From: Gammaproteobacteria bacterium
Lineage (GTDB): Bacteria > Pseudomonadota > Gammaproteobacteria > Steroidobacterales > Steroidobacteraceae
Direction of reading: 5' to 3'
DNA length: 32,041 nucleotides
Assembly: GCA_027307325.1 (NCBI GenBank)
Contig: DAHUXE010000034.1
Coordinates: 1-32,041, forward strand
Positions 7,505-16,231 of this stretch are shown here, piece by piece. The notes under the pieces are model-generated. The model was not told the DNA's origin, made no database searches, and saw nothing but the letters and a program-made list of their open reading frames with translations. Numbering within the stretch: position 1 is the stretch's first letter; every line of letters begins with the position of its first letter. A program made the translations under genes and the position numbers.

Positions 7505-9220
7505 ATGGTCGGGGTATCGGGACATCGCGATCTCGACCCGGGTGACCGTACGCGGCTGCGCGAGGCAGTCACCGACTTCGTACAGCAGCTCAAGGGGCAC
7601 CTGCCGGACACCGAGCTGCGGCTCATCGTCGGCATGGCCGAAGGAGCGGACCTCCTGGTCGCTGAGACCGCGCTCGGGCTGGGGGTGCCGGTCGAAGCGG
7701 TGCTGCCCATGCCGCTCGAGCAGTATGCGGCCGACTTCGACGTGCAGACGCTCGCGCAACTGAAGGACCTGCTGCGCCGTCCTCAGGTCCGCTGTGTCGA
7801 GCTGTCGGCGGGCGCGGCCGGTGGGACCGCCGGGCCGCACTCGCGCGAGCAGCGCGACTGGATGTACGCGAATCTCACCGATACCCTCATCCGCCGCAGC
7901 AGCCTGCTGCTCGCATTATGGGACGGTCGCAGCTCGCAGCTCCCGGGCGGAACGGCCGACACGGTGCTGCGCTACCTCGGCGTGCGCAGCGCCGACAGCA
8001 GCGCGACGGACGGCATTCAGTTCATCGAGGCGGACGAGGAGCCGGAGAACACCCCGCGGCTGGTGTACTGGACGCCGGCGCTGCGCAGCGGAGCGGCGAG
8101 CGGTGCACCGGCGCGCTCGCCCTGCTATCTCGCCGGCGTCGGCGACAATGTGCTCGAGGTCCTGCGTACCATGCCGGAGCGCCTCCGGCGCCAGCTCGCC
8201 GAGCTCAACAGCTACAACCTCGAGTACCAGCGCCTGAGTGGCGCCGGCCGGCTCGCCGCAGCGGATTCGCTGCTCGCCTCTCTCCCGGCAGGCACCGAGC
8301 TCCCCGCCGGAGCCATGCTCGAGGACATCGATGCGCAGTACGGCAAGGCCGACGCGCTCGCCGTGTACTACCAGAAGCGCTCGGACCGGCTGTTCGATCT
8401 GTTCGCCTTCATGGCTTTCGCGATGGGCGTCGCCTATCTCATCTACGAGAAGCTCACCGACGCGCGCGCCCTGCTCATCGCCTACCTGGCGACGCTCCTC
8501 ACCAGCCTCGGTGTCTACTACGTGCTGCAGGGCAAGCGCTGGTTCGGCAAGCACCTCACCTACCGGGCGCTCGCCGAGACGCTGCGCGCGCGTTTCTATC
8601 TGCGCCTCGCCGGCGCCGATCAGCGCATGGACGCCCTCGAGGTGCTGGCGCTGTCCGGCATCGAGAGGTTCCGGGGATTCAGCTGGATCGGCTTCGTGCT
8701 GAAGGGTATCGAGGTGGCGGACGAGCGCGTCGATCCCGACCGCGATGTGGCAACCCACAGCGTCGAGCAGGCCTGGATCGAGGGCCAGTTCCGCTACTTC
8801 ACGCGCAAGGTGGCGCTACTCGAGAAGGCCAGCCGCCGCGTTAAGCGCATGCGTCACTTCCTGTTCGTCGCGATCCTGCTGGTGATCTCGCTGCTGTTCG
8901 CCTTCGGCGATCAGCTGCATCGCATCGACGTCGGGCTCGGCATACCGCTGAAGAACATACTCACCTTCTCCATGGGCCTCATGGCAGTGCTGCTCGGCGT
9001 CTGGGAGCTGCACCGGGACAAAATGGCGACGCGCGAGCTCCTGTGGCAATACCGCAATCAGCTGAGCCATTTCGCACGCGCCAAGGCGCAGCTCGCCCGC
9101 AGATCGACCCCGCGGCGGCGCAACGACCTGCTGGTCGAGCTCGGCAAGGACTCCCTGATGGAGAGCTATCTGTGGGCGATCCACCGCTATCACCGGGAGC
9201 ACGAGCCGCCGGCCGCCTGA
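7505..9220 (+). CDS. SLOG-domain sensor fused to two SLATT-like membrane units
   Basis: 571 residues from ATG 7505; GTG codons at 7463 and 7469 are alternative starts and no strong Shine-Dalgarno separates them. The N-terminus has SLOG Rossmann-fold motifs: VGVSGHRDL (residues 2-10), GMAEGADLLVAE (43-54), and a later segment with ALWDG and GGTADTVLRY. SLOG domains bind nucleotides or their derivatives. The C-terminal half has two pairs of predicted membrane helices: about 298-316 with 322-341, and 451-468 with 485-502. Each pair is followed by a charged helix (YRALAETLRARFYLRL; YRNQLSHFARAKAQL), the layout of SLATT two-helix effectors proposed to form pores in conflict systems. I infer a sensor-effector that acts on the inner membrane when a nucleotide signal binds. 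No nucleotide cyclase or other known partner gene is adjacent. The family calls rest on motifs and helix layout only. Confidence 0.8.
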   Translation: MVGVSGHRDLDPGDRTRLREAVTDFVQQLKGHLPDTELRLIVGMAEGADLLVAETALGLGVPVEAVLPMPLEQYAADFDVQTLAQLKDLLRRPQVRCVELSAGAAGGTAGPHSREQRDWMYANLTDTLIRRSSLLLALWDGRSSQLPGGTADTVLRYLGVRSADSSATDGIQFIEADEEPENTPRLVYWTPALRSGAASGAPARSPCYLAGVGDNVLEVLRTMPERLRRQLAELNSYNLEYQRLSGAGRLAAADSLLASLPAGTELPAGAMLEDIDAQYGKADALAVYYQKRSDRLFDLFAFMAFAMGVAYLIYEKLTDARALLIAYLATLLTSLGVYYVLQGKRWFGKHLTYRALAETLRARFYLRLAGADQRMDALEVLALSGIERFRGFSWIGFVLKGIEVADERVDPDRDVATHSVEQAWIEGQFRYFTRKVALLEKASRRVKRMRHFLFVAILLVISLLFAFGDQLHRIDVGLGIPLKNILTFSMGLMAVLLGVWELHRDKMATRELLWQYRNQLSHFARAKAQLARRSTPRRRNDLLVELGKDSLMESYLWAIHRYHREHEPPAA

Positions 9221-9310
9221 GCAGCGGTTGCGCGCGATGCCGCGGTTGCCGGGCCGCACCCGGCACGGGCGGGGTAAGATCGGCTCCCGGCAAGTGGTGA
9301 GGGGATTCGC

Positions 9311-9685
9311 ATGCTTTTCCTCGTGGCCTTGATTCCCGCGACGGCGCTGACCGTCGGCGGCTATGTCGCGCTCTTTCTCTCGAGCCGCTCGGAGGGCTCG
9401 CTGAAAGCCTTCGGGCGTTATCTCGGCATCTGGGCGTTCGTGCTGGCAGGCCTCGTGGTCCTTGGCGGGATGTTTGCCGCGGGCCGCGTGCACCGGCTGC
9501 ACGAGGGCATGTGGGACGGGCGCGGCGGACCGCACTGCCCCTTCATGGAGCGTCGCGACGACGAGCGCATGTGGGAGCGGCGTGAGCGCTTGGAGCCGGG
9601 GGCCGTGCCCGCGAAACCAGCTCCCGTGCCACCGGAAGCGCCGGCCGGCCAGCCCAGCCCCCCACCGCCCCCGGCGGCCAGGTGA
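9311..9685 (+). CDS. Small membrane protein with proline-rich tail, unknown function
   Basis: 124 residues. Two membrane helices are evident (about residues 2-23 and 38-58), followed by a charged region rich in Arg, Glu, Met and Trp (MERRDDERMWERRERL) and a Pro/Ala-rich tail to the end. ATG 9311 is preceded by GAGGGG (9299-9304) at 6-base spacing, a good ribosome-binding site that supports expression. No family is recognised. It follows the SLOG/SLATT gene by 90 bases on the same strand and could be co-transcribed with it; the hairpin GCCGGG/CCCGGC between them (9248-9264) lacks a T-run and is not a convincing terminator. Confidence 0.7.
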   Translation: MLFLVALIPATALTVGGYVALFLSSRSEGSLKAFGRYLGIWAFVLAGLVVLGGMFAAGRVHRLHEGMWDGRGGPHCPFMERRDDERMWERRERLEPGAVPAKPAPVPPEAPAGQPSPPPPPAAR

Positions 9686-9708
9686 CTCTTTGGAACCTAT
9701 CCTAGAGT

Positions 9709-9738
9709 TTGCGTGATATTGAGATCTTTAGCTATTGT
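9709..9738 (+). promoter_or_regulatory. Possible sigma70-type promoter in an AT-rich patch before the MttB-family gene
   Basis: TTGCGT (9709-9714), 18-base spacer, TATTGT (9733-9738). The roughly 50 bases before ATG 9756 are far richer in A and T than the surrounding DNA. Both boxes are imperfect, so this is only a candidate. No clear Shine-Dalgarno precedes the ATG. Confidence 0.3.
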
Positions 9739-9755
9739 TTTTCATCAGTAATTAG

Positions 9756-11288
9756 ATGTCAGAAACGCCTGCAGCACCCCGCCGGCGCGAGCGCTCCCGC
9801 GCTCCGCGATCGACGGGTCCGTCGCTTGCGCCTATCCCGCGCCTCGAGAATCGTTGGGCACCGCTCGAAGTGCTCAGCGGCGAGCAGGTCGAGCGGATTC
9901 TCGAGGCCGCGTATCGGGTGCTCGAGGAGGCGGGTCTCGAGATCAGGAGCCCGGCCGCGCGTGCCGTGTACGCCCGGGGCGGGGCGCTGGTCGATGAGCC
10001 GACGCAGATGGTTCGTCTCGGGCGCGAGCTCGTCGCGGCGCAGCTGAAGAGCGCTCCGGAGCGCTTCGTGCTCCATGCCCGCAACCCCGGGCGGCACCTG
10101 CACGTCGGCGGTGACGTGGTCAATTTCGGTCCGGTCACGGGCGCACCCAACATCCGCGACAGCGAGGGCGGGCGGCGCTACGGAGACCTGGAAGCCTTCC
10201 GCAACATCCTCAAGCTCACCCACACGCTCGGCGTGCTGCACTGGCAGGGTGGCATCGTGGTCGAGCCGGTGGACGTTCCGGTCGCCACCAGGCATCTCGC
10301 CACCTATCAGGCGCACATCGAGTGCGCCGATACGGTGTGGGCGGCACGTGGCATCGGCGGCGTGCAGGCCGAGGATGCGCTCGCCATGTCGGCCATAGAG
10401 CACGGCTGCTCGGTCGAGGAGCTCGCCGCCCGTCCGACCCTGATGACGGTGACCAACGTCAACTCACCCCGCCGGGTGGACGAGGAGATCCTCGACAACA
10501 TCATGATCATGGCGCGCCACGGGCAGTGCGTGGTAATCACTCCCTTCACGCTGATGGGCGCCATGGCGCCGGTGACGCTCGCCGGCGCGCTGGTGCAGCA
10601 GACGGCCGAGGCGCTCGGGGTGATCACGCTGTGTCAGCTGTTGCGCCCGGGTGCTCCCTGCGTCCTCGGAGGCTTCACCTCCAACGTCGACATGCGCACC
10701 GGCTCGCCCGCCTTCGGCACACCGGAGTACGTGCACGCGGTGCTCGCCGCGGCACAGATCGGCCGGCGTCTCAGGATTCCGGTGCGCACCAGCGCGGTGA
10801 ATGCAGCGCCCACGGTCGATGCGCAATCGACCTACGAGACCGCCTTCTCGCTGCAGGCGGCGGTCCTGAGCCACAGTCACCTGATCAATCATGCGGCCGG
10901 CTGGCTCGAAGGCGGGCTGTCGGCCTCCCTCGAGAAGATCGTCGTCGACGCCGAGCTGCTGCGGAACTGGGCCGAGATCCTCAAGCCAGTCAGCTTCAGC
11001 GACGACGATCTCGCGGTCGATGCGATCAAGCAGGTGGCCGCCGGCGGCCACTTCTTCGGCGCCCCGCACACGCTCGCCCGCTACCAGTCGGCCTTCTACC
11101 GCCCCCTGCTCTCGGACTGGTCGAGCTTCGAGAACTGGCGCGACGCCGGCAGCCGCAACGCTACCGAGCGGGCGACCGGCATCTGGAAGAAGCTGCTCGC
11201 CGACTATGTGCCCCCGCCGCTCGATCCGGCGGTTCGCGAGGCGACAGCCGCGTACGTCGAGCGTCGCGCGCGCGAGCTTGGTAGTTAA
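9756..11288 (+). CDS. MttB-family (trimethylamine methyltransferase-like) protein, non-pyrrolysine type
   Basis: 510 residues, close to the usual length of the COG5598/MttB superfamily. Typical segments include LEEAGLEIRSPAARAVY near the N-terminus, a central run with ITPFTLMGAMAPVTLAGALVQQ, and GSPAFGTPEY followed by a glycine/alanine-rich barrel core. True trimethylamine methyltransferases carry pyrrolysine at an in-frame TAG; this frame has none, so it belongs with pyrrolysine-free homologues, some of which demethylate glycine betaine or other quaternary amines by passing methyl to a corrinoid protein. No corrinoid protein, corrinoid activator or corrinoid:folate methyltransferase gene is in the window, so such partners would be elsewhere. 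The nearby betaine importer and sarcosine/dimethylglycine genes make a methylated amine substrate plausible (inference). The first 25 residues are basic and probably disordered. Confidence 0.88.
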   Translation: MSETPAAPRRRERSRAPRSTGPSLAPIPRLENRWAPLEVLSGEQVERILEAAYRVLEEAGLEIRSPAARAVYARGGALVDEPTQMVRLGRELVAAQLKSAPERFVLHARNPGRHLHVGGDVVNFGPVTGAPNIRDSEGGRRYGDLEAFRNILKLTHTLGVLHWQGGIVVEPVDVPVATRHLATYQAHIECADTVWAARGIGGVQAEDALAMSAIEHGCSVEELAARPTLMTVTNVNSPRRVDEEILDNIMIMARHGQCVVITPFTLMGAMAPVTLAGALVQQTAEALGVITLCQLLRPGAPCVLGGFTSNVDMRTGSPAFGTPEYVHAVLAAAQIGRRLRIPVRTSAVNAAPTVDAQSTYETAFSLQAAVLSHSHLINHAAGWLEGGLSASLEKIVVDAELLRNWAEILKPVSFSDDDLAVDAIKQVAAGGHFFGAPHTLARYQSAFYRPLLSDWSSFENWRDAGSRNATERATGIWKKLLADYVPPPLDPAVREATAAYVERRARELGS

Positions 11289-11338
11289 TATGCTCGCATC
11301 GGACATTGCGCTGCGCTGTCCTGCTGTGCGCAAGCCCC

Positions 11339-11421
11339 GGGCGCACATCCCTGTGCGCCCGCTCGGCGCGTTGCGCCTCGCCCTGTCACGATGCTCGCGG
11401 CGGCGGGCACATCCATGTGCC
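11339..11421. repeat. Pair of REP-like palindromes sharing CACATCC(C/A)TGTG
   Basis: First palindrome: GGGCGCACA (11339-11347), loop TCCC, TGTGCGCCC (11352-11360), a perfect 9-bp stem. Second: GGCACA (11406-11411), loop TCCA, TGTGCC (11416-11421), a 6-bp stem. The two share the core and sit 45 bases apart in a 143-base intergenic space. Two near-identical short palindromes between genes are typical of REP/BIME elements. No T-run follows, so simple intrinsic termination is unlikely, although the stems may shield the MttB-family mRNA 3' end. Confidence 0.55.
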
Positions 11422-11431
11422 TGAGGGGATC

Positions 11432-12247
11432 GTGAGCGACTGGATCGCGAACGCGCGCATGTACGCCGTGACCCCGGAGGCCGAGGGGGCCTGGCGAGTC
11501 TTGCTCGCCCGGGTCGCAGACGATGCCGCAGTGCCGCTCCGCTATGAGCCGTACCCCGCGCCTGCGCCCCTCGAGGATCTGTGGCAGCGGAGAGATCTCG
11601 GCGCCGTCTTCATGTGCGGCTTCCCGATCGCGACCGGGCTGGCGCCGGTCGTTCCCCTCGCCGCGCCCGTCCCGCGTGCGCCCTGGGCGCAGCGCCGCGC
11701 GGTCTACCGCACGGACCTCATCGTGCGCGAGGACGCTCCCTACCGCACGCTCGAGGATACCTTCGGCGGCCGCGCCGGCTGGACGGTCGCGCACTCGCAC
11801 TCCGGGTTCAACGCCTGGCGCCATCACCTGCTCGCTTACCGCAGCGCCGCGCGGCCGAAGCTCTATGGCGAGATGGTCGGCAACCTCGTCACGGCGCGCA
11901 ACGTGCTCGACAGCGTGCGCGAGGGCCGCATCGACATCGGCCCACTGGACGCGTACTGGCATCTGCTGCTCGCCCGGCACACGCCGCAGCTGACGCGGGG
12001 AATCCGGGTGCTCGCTTCGACCGAGACCGCGCCCATGCCGGCCCTGGTAGCGGGGAACGACGTCGGTCCGGACATGGTGCGGCGGCTGCGTGAAGCATTC
12101 ACGGGCGCCGCGCGCCGGCCCTGGTTCGCGCCGCTCGCGGAGCAACTGCTGCTCGAGGGGTTCGCTGCCGTTTCGCGCGAGTCCTTCGCCCCGCTCCTCG
12201 CATGGGACGCGCAGGCACGGGCCGCCGGCTACGGGCTCCCGGCCTGA
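11432..12247 (+). CDS. PhnD-like substrate-binding-fold protein lacking a signal peptide
   Basis: 271 residues from GTG 11432. Features of phosphonate/phosphite-type binding proteins (PhnD, PF12974) include the N-terminal ANARMY segment, LGAVFMCGFPIA, TFGGRAGWTVAHSHSGFNAWRH and the domain-crossing region VREGRIDIGPLDAYW. No signal peptide or lipobox is present: extending the frame upstream gives a Cys/Arg-rich stretch that reads through the palindromic repeats and is not credible. GAGGGG lies only 3 bases before the GTG, so the start is moderately sure. No ABC permease or ATPase of the phosphonate type adjoins it. It could be a cytosolic ligand binder or a stand-alone relative of periplasmic binding proteins. 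It converges on the desaturase gene with 24 bases between stops. Confidence 0.75.
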   Translation: MSDWIANARMYAVTPEAEGAWRVLLARVADDAAVPLRYEPYPAPAPLEDLWQRRDLGAVFMCGFPIATGLAPVVPLAAPVPRAPWAQRRAVYRTDLIVREDAPYRTLEDTFGGRAGWTVAHSHSGFNAWRHHLLAYRSAARPKLYGEMVGNLVTARNVLDSVREGRIDIGPLDAYWHLLLARHTPQLTRGIRVLASTETAPMPALVAGNDVGPDMVRRLREAFTGAARRPWFAPLAEQLLLEGFAAVSRESFAPLLAWDAQARAAGYGLPA

Positions 12248-12271
12248 GGCGCACCGCCGCGGCCGCGCGGC

Positions 12272-13237
12272 TCAACCGCGCGCGGGCGGAACGCGGTCGG
12301 TCGGATGGAGCGGTGAATCGTGCGGGCGCAGCAGGAAGCGCCACGCCACGTCGAAATAGGTGCGGTAGACGAGCCCGCCGTTCTCGGCGATGAGCCGCGC
12401 GCGGATGTGCCGGTAGCGCGACGGGTACTCGTACCAGGGGACCCACGGCGCTTCGTGGTGCAGCGCGTGCAGGTTGTTGAAGAGAAAAACGGGACCGAGG
12501 ATCCACGATCCCTCGACGATCGCTATGCGGCCACGGACCGCCGGCCGGGCCCGATGCTCGGCAAAGGAGCGGATCAGAGTGATGCTCGTGCCGGGGATCG
12601 CGATCGCGAGCATGTAGACCGAGAGCGGCATGCCGCACACGACCTTCACCCACACGATCACGGGAATGCACCACAGGAAGTGCTCGAGCCACAGCGCCCG
12701 CACTCCTTCCTTGCCGGCGAGGAAGGCCCGCCACTCGGCGTGCAGATATCGGCCGATCGCCCAGTAGGCGCCAACCGTGACCCGGCCCGCCAGCGTCTGC
12801 GAGATACGCACGACGCCGCGGCTCAGGGGCGAGAGCCGTCCCCAGTCCTCCGCCGTCCAGTACCAGGATTCCGGATCATCGCGCGGGTCGGTGATGCGCT
12901 CGTCGATGTGGTGAGCGAGGTGGCTCGCGCGATAGGAGTCGTAGGGCAGCCAGATCGACAGCGGTACGATCGCGAGCAGCCGGTTGATCCAGCCCCAGCG
13001 GGTGGGGTGGCCGTGGACGACCTCGTGCTGCAGCGAGCCGTGAAGCGTCACGAGGAGCGCACCCACGGGCGCGACGACCCACAGGGGCCAGCGGCCGTAC
13101 ATGAGCGTGATCGCGCCCCACCCGCTATAGGCAAGGGTGGCAATCAGCAGCGTTGGAATCTCTACCGCGGGGAGCCGGCGCGGGGCAGCGGCTGAGCCGG
13201 GTGGGCCGGAGTCGGCAGACGTGGTCAGGTTGCTCAC
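12272..13237 (-). CDS. Fatty acid desaturase-family membrane di-iron enzyme
   Basis: 321 residues with several hydrophobic segments (about 28-47, 52-70, 86-98, 190-220) and the three histidine boxes of membrane desaturases/hydroxylases: HEVVH (71-75, with another His at 77), HLAHH (106-110) and HALHH (257-261). These His residues bind the di-iron centre that inserts oxygen into, or desaturates, a lipid or carotenoid-like substrate at the inner membrane. The substrate is unknown; beta-carotene hydroxylase/ketolase-type and acyl-lipid enzymes share this fold. The GTG start has no Shine-Dalgarno of its own but overlaps the stop of a short upstream ORF as GTGA, so initiation may depend on translation of that ORF. 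It is the last gene on the minus strand after the yehZYXW operon, with 135 bases between. Confidence 0.88.
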   Translation of the reverse strand: MSNLTTSADSGPPGSAAAPRRLPAVEIPTLLIATLAYSGWGAITLMYGRWPLWVVAPVGALLVTLHGSLQHEVVHGHPTRWGWINRLLAIVPLSIWLPYDSYRASHLAHHIDERITDPRDDPESWYWTAEDWGRLSPLSRGVVRISQTLAGRVTVGAYWAIGRYLHAEWRAFLAGKEGVRALWLEHFLWCIPVIVWVKVVCGMPLSVYMLAIAIPGTSITLIRSFAEHRARPAVRGRIAIVEGSWILGPVFLFNNLHALHHEAPWVPWYEYPSRYRHIRARLIAENGGLVYRTYFDVAWRFLLRPHDSPLHPTDRVPPARG

Positions 13238-13278
13238 GGAAATCGCAGTAACCGCTCCATGCGCCGTACTGGCGCCAC
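13234..13278 (-). CDS. Possible 14-codon leader ORF coupled to the desaturase
   Basis: On the minus strand a perfect AGGAGG (plus-strand 13286-13291) stands 7 bases before a GTG at 13278. That GTG opens MAPVRRMERLLRFP followed by TGA, and this TGA overlaps the desaturase GTG (GTGA, 13234-13237). This is one of the strongest ribosome-binding sites in the window, yet it serves a very short, arginine-rich peptide. It may be a coupling or attenuation leader. A single-base indel could instead make it the true N-terminus of the desaturase. Confidence 0.4.
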   Translation of the reverse strand: MAPVRRMERLLRFP

Positions 13279-13372
13279 GGGGTAACCTCCTGGCGGCGAT
13301 CTTACCCTTAAAGTCATCCCGCGCAGCCGCGGAGAGTACGGATGCCCGGGTGCGGGCGCAGGGGCCTGCGTC

Positions 13373-14113
13373 TCAGTCCAACGTTACGGGGCGCAGCAGC
13401 CGCCGCTCGAGAGTTGCCAGTCCGTCATAGAGCAGGATGGCCATGAGCCCCGTGAGCAGCCCCCCCTGCAGGATGAAGGCGGTATTGCTCGAGAGGAGCC
13501 CGGCGATGATCACTTCGCCGAGTCCCTTGGCCGCGACGGTCGAGCCGATGGTCGCCGTGCCGACGTTGATCACCAGCGACAGCCGGATGCCCTCGAGGAT
13601 GAGCGGCATGGCGAGCGGCAGCTCGACCGAGAGGAGCCGCTGCCGGGCACTCATGCCCATGCCGCTCGCCGCTTCGAGCACCGCCGGCGGGCAGGTGCGC
13701 AGGCCCACCAGCGTGTTCTCGAAGATCGGCAGGAGCCCGTAGGCGAACAGCGCGATCAGGGTCGGCTTCTCCCCGAAGCCGACCAGTGGAACGGCGACCG
13801 CGAGCACCGCCACCGGCGGAAAGGTCTGGCCGATGTTTACCAGGGTACGCGACAAGGGCAGGAACTGCGCGCCGCTCGGGCGCGTCACGAGGATGCCGAG
13901 CGCCACCGCGACGATGCTGCTCGCCACCGCCGCCAGGCACACCGTGGCGAGCTGCGCCAGCGCCAGCGTCAGGAGATTCCCCTGGTCGTAGATGGGAGGC
14001 GCGCCGTATTGCGTGAGCGGGGCGAAGAGCGGCGCGAAGCTCTGCGGCGTCACGAGGAAGCCGACGAGCAGCGCGAGCGCTGCGAGTCGCAGTACGGTGA
14101 CCGCGCGGGGCAT
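13373..14113 (-). CDS. yehW: Osmoprotectant ABC transporter permease YehW
   Basis: 246 residues, close to the 243 of E. coli YehW. It has about six hydrophobic helices and the EAA loop that contacts the ATPase (EAASGMGMSARQRLLSVELPLAMPLILEGIR region, about residues 153-182). It is the last gene of a four-gene minus-strand unit in the order binding protein, long permease, ATPase, short permease, matching E. coli yehZYXW, a low-affinity glycine betaine importer. The start is ATG 14113; a GTG at 14119 that overlaps the ATPase stop as GTGA is an equally coupled alternative. The substrate is inferred from the family to be glycine betaine or a related trimethylammonium solute. Confidence 0.9.
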   Translation of the reverse strand: MPRAVTVLRLAALALLVGFLVTPQSFAPLFAPLTQYGAPPIYDQGNLLTLALAQLATVCLAAVASSIVAVALGILVTRPSGAQFLPLSRTLVNIGQTFPPVAVLAVAVPLVGFGEKPTLIALFAYGLLPIFENTLVGLRTCPPAVLEAASGMGMSARQRLLSVELPLAMPLILEGIRLSLVINVGTATIGSTVAAKGLGEVIIAGLLSSNTAFILQGGLLTGLMAILLYDGLATLERRLLRPVTLD

Positions 14114-14115
14114 GC

Positions 14116-15048
<933 letters not shown>

Positions 15049-15064
15049 GGCTGCCTCGGGATAC

Positions 15065-16231
15065 TCATGCCTTCACCCGATCGAGAATTTCGACCAGCGC
15101 ATCGAGCACCAGAGCGGCGGAGAACGCCAGCGTGACGATCGGGATCGCGCCGAGCAGCACGAGGTCGATCGCCGTCTGACCGATGCCCTGAAAGACGAAC
15201 GCGCCGAGGCCCCCTCCTCCGATCAGCGCCGCCACGGTGACCATGCCGATGTTCTGCACCAGCACGACGCGGACGCCGGTCAGGATGACCGGCAGCGCCA
15301 GGATGAGCTCGACTTTCGTCAACACCTGCCAGCCCGTCATACCCATCCCATGCGCCGCCTCTACCGCCGCGCGCGACACGCGCTTCAGGCCCGCGACCGT
15401 GTTGGCGACGATCGGCAGCAGCGAATAGAGGAACAGCGCCACCACTGCCGGAGCCGCGCCGACGCCGCGGATGCCGAGCCGGTCGGCGAACGGCACCGCG
15501 GCGGCCAGCGCTCCAAGCGGTGCCATGAGGATTCCAAAGAGTGCGATGGCCGGAATCGTCTGGATCACGTTGAGCGTGGCGAGCACCCCCGGCCGCAGGC
15601 GTGGCAGCCGGTGGCAGAGCACGCCGAGCGGCAGCCCCACCAGCGCCGCGGCGGCGAGCGAGCCGAAGGCGAGCGCGAGGTGCCGGCGCGCCTCGTGCGC
15701 GAAGCGCGCGGCGTTGACCGCGTACTCGCGCATCACCGAGAGATGGTCGAAGATGCCGTGAGCGAGCGCGAGGCCGGCCACGGCGAGCGAGCCGGCGAGG
15801 AACAGCACCCGCAGCGCGGGCTTAGGCTTCAGGCGCGTCGCCGCATCGGTCGCGAGCAGCCCGAGGCACACGAGCAGCACCCAGAAGGCGCCGCCCGGAG
15901 CGATGCGCACCACGGAATCGCCCGGCGGAGTGAGCGCATCGCCGGCGGCAGCGGCCGCGAGCGCCACGGCGACCACGCCGCCGAGCGCGAGCGCGAGGCG
16001 GGCCCGGGCGCTGGCAATCCACAGTGCCCCGACGCCCGTCACGCCGAGCAGCGCGGTGCAGCCGAGCGCCGCCCACGGGGGCAGCACCTGCGCGAAGCTG
16101 CGCGGGTCGCCGGGCAGGATGCGGTTCGCCTTCAGCAGCACGAACGGCAGGAAGAGCACTGCGGCCGCACCCGCGGCGACCAGCACCGCGCCGAGGGGAT
16201 CGACGCGGCTGCGTGGCGGCGCCCGGGTCAC
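15065..16231 (-). CDS. yehY: Osmoprotectant ABC transporter permease YehY (long form)
   Basis: 388 residues; E. coli YehY is of similar length, longer than ordinary permeases because of extra N-terminal membrane helices, which are seen here (hydrophobic runs within residues about 12-150). The C-terminal half is the standard permease core with the EAA loop EAAHGMGMTGWQVLTKVEL and the QNIGMVTVAALIGGGGLG segment typical of the betaine/proline permeases. The GTG start overlaps the yehZ stop (GTGA, 16228-16231), so the two are translationally coupled. Confidence 0.93.
   Translation of the reverse strand: MTRAPPRSRVDPLGAVLVAAGAAAVLFLPFVLLKANRILPGDPRSFAQVLPPWAALGCTALLGVTGVGALWIASARARLALALGGVVAVALAAAAAGDALTPPGDSVVRIAPGGAFWVLLVCLGLLATDAATRLKPKPALRVLFLAGSLAVAGLALAHGIFDHLSVMREYAVNAARFAHEARRHLALAFGSLAAAALVGLPLGVLCHRLPRLRPGVLATLNVIQTIPAIALFGILMAPLGALAAAVPFADRLGIRGVGAAPAVVALFLYSLLPIVANTVAGLKRVSRAAVEAAHGMGMTGWQVLTKVELILALPVILTGVRVVLVQNIGMVTVAALIGGGGLGAFVFQGIGQTAIDLVLLGAIPIVTLAFSAALVLDALVEILDRVKA

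Noticed and set aside
9248-9264. GCCGGG/CCCGGC hairpin after the SLOG gene as a terminator
   Set aside because: 6-bp stem with no following T-run; not distinguishable from background.
11306-11431. Upstream extension of the PhnD-like protein as a signal peptide
   Set aside because: It translates the REP-like palindromes into a Cys/Arg-rich stretch with no hydrophobic core or cleavage site.
12263-12285. CCGCGCG/CGCGCGG hairpin between the convergent PhnD-like and desaturase genes as a terminator
   Set aside because: No T-run on either strand and CG repeats of this length arise easily at this GC content.
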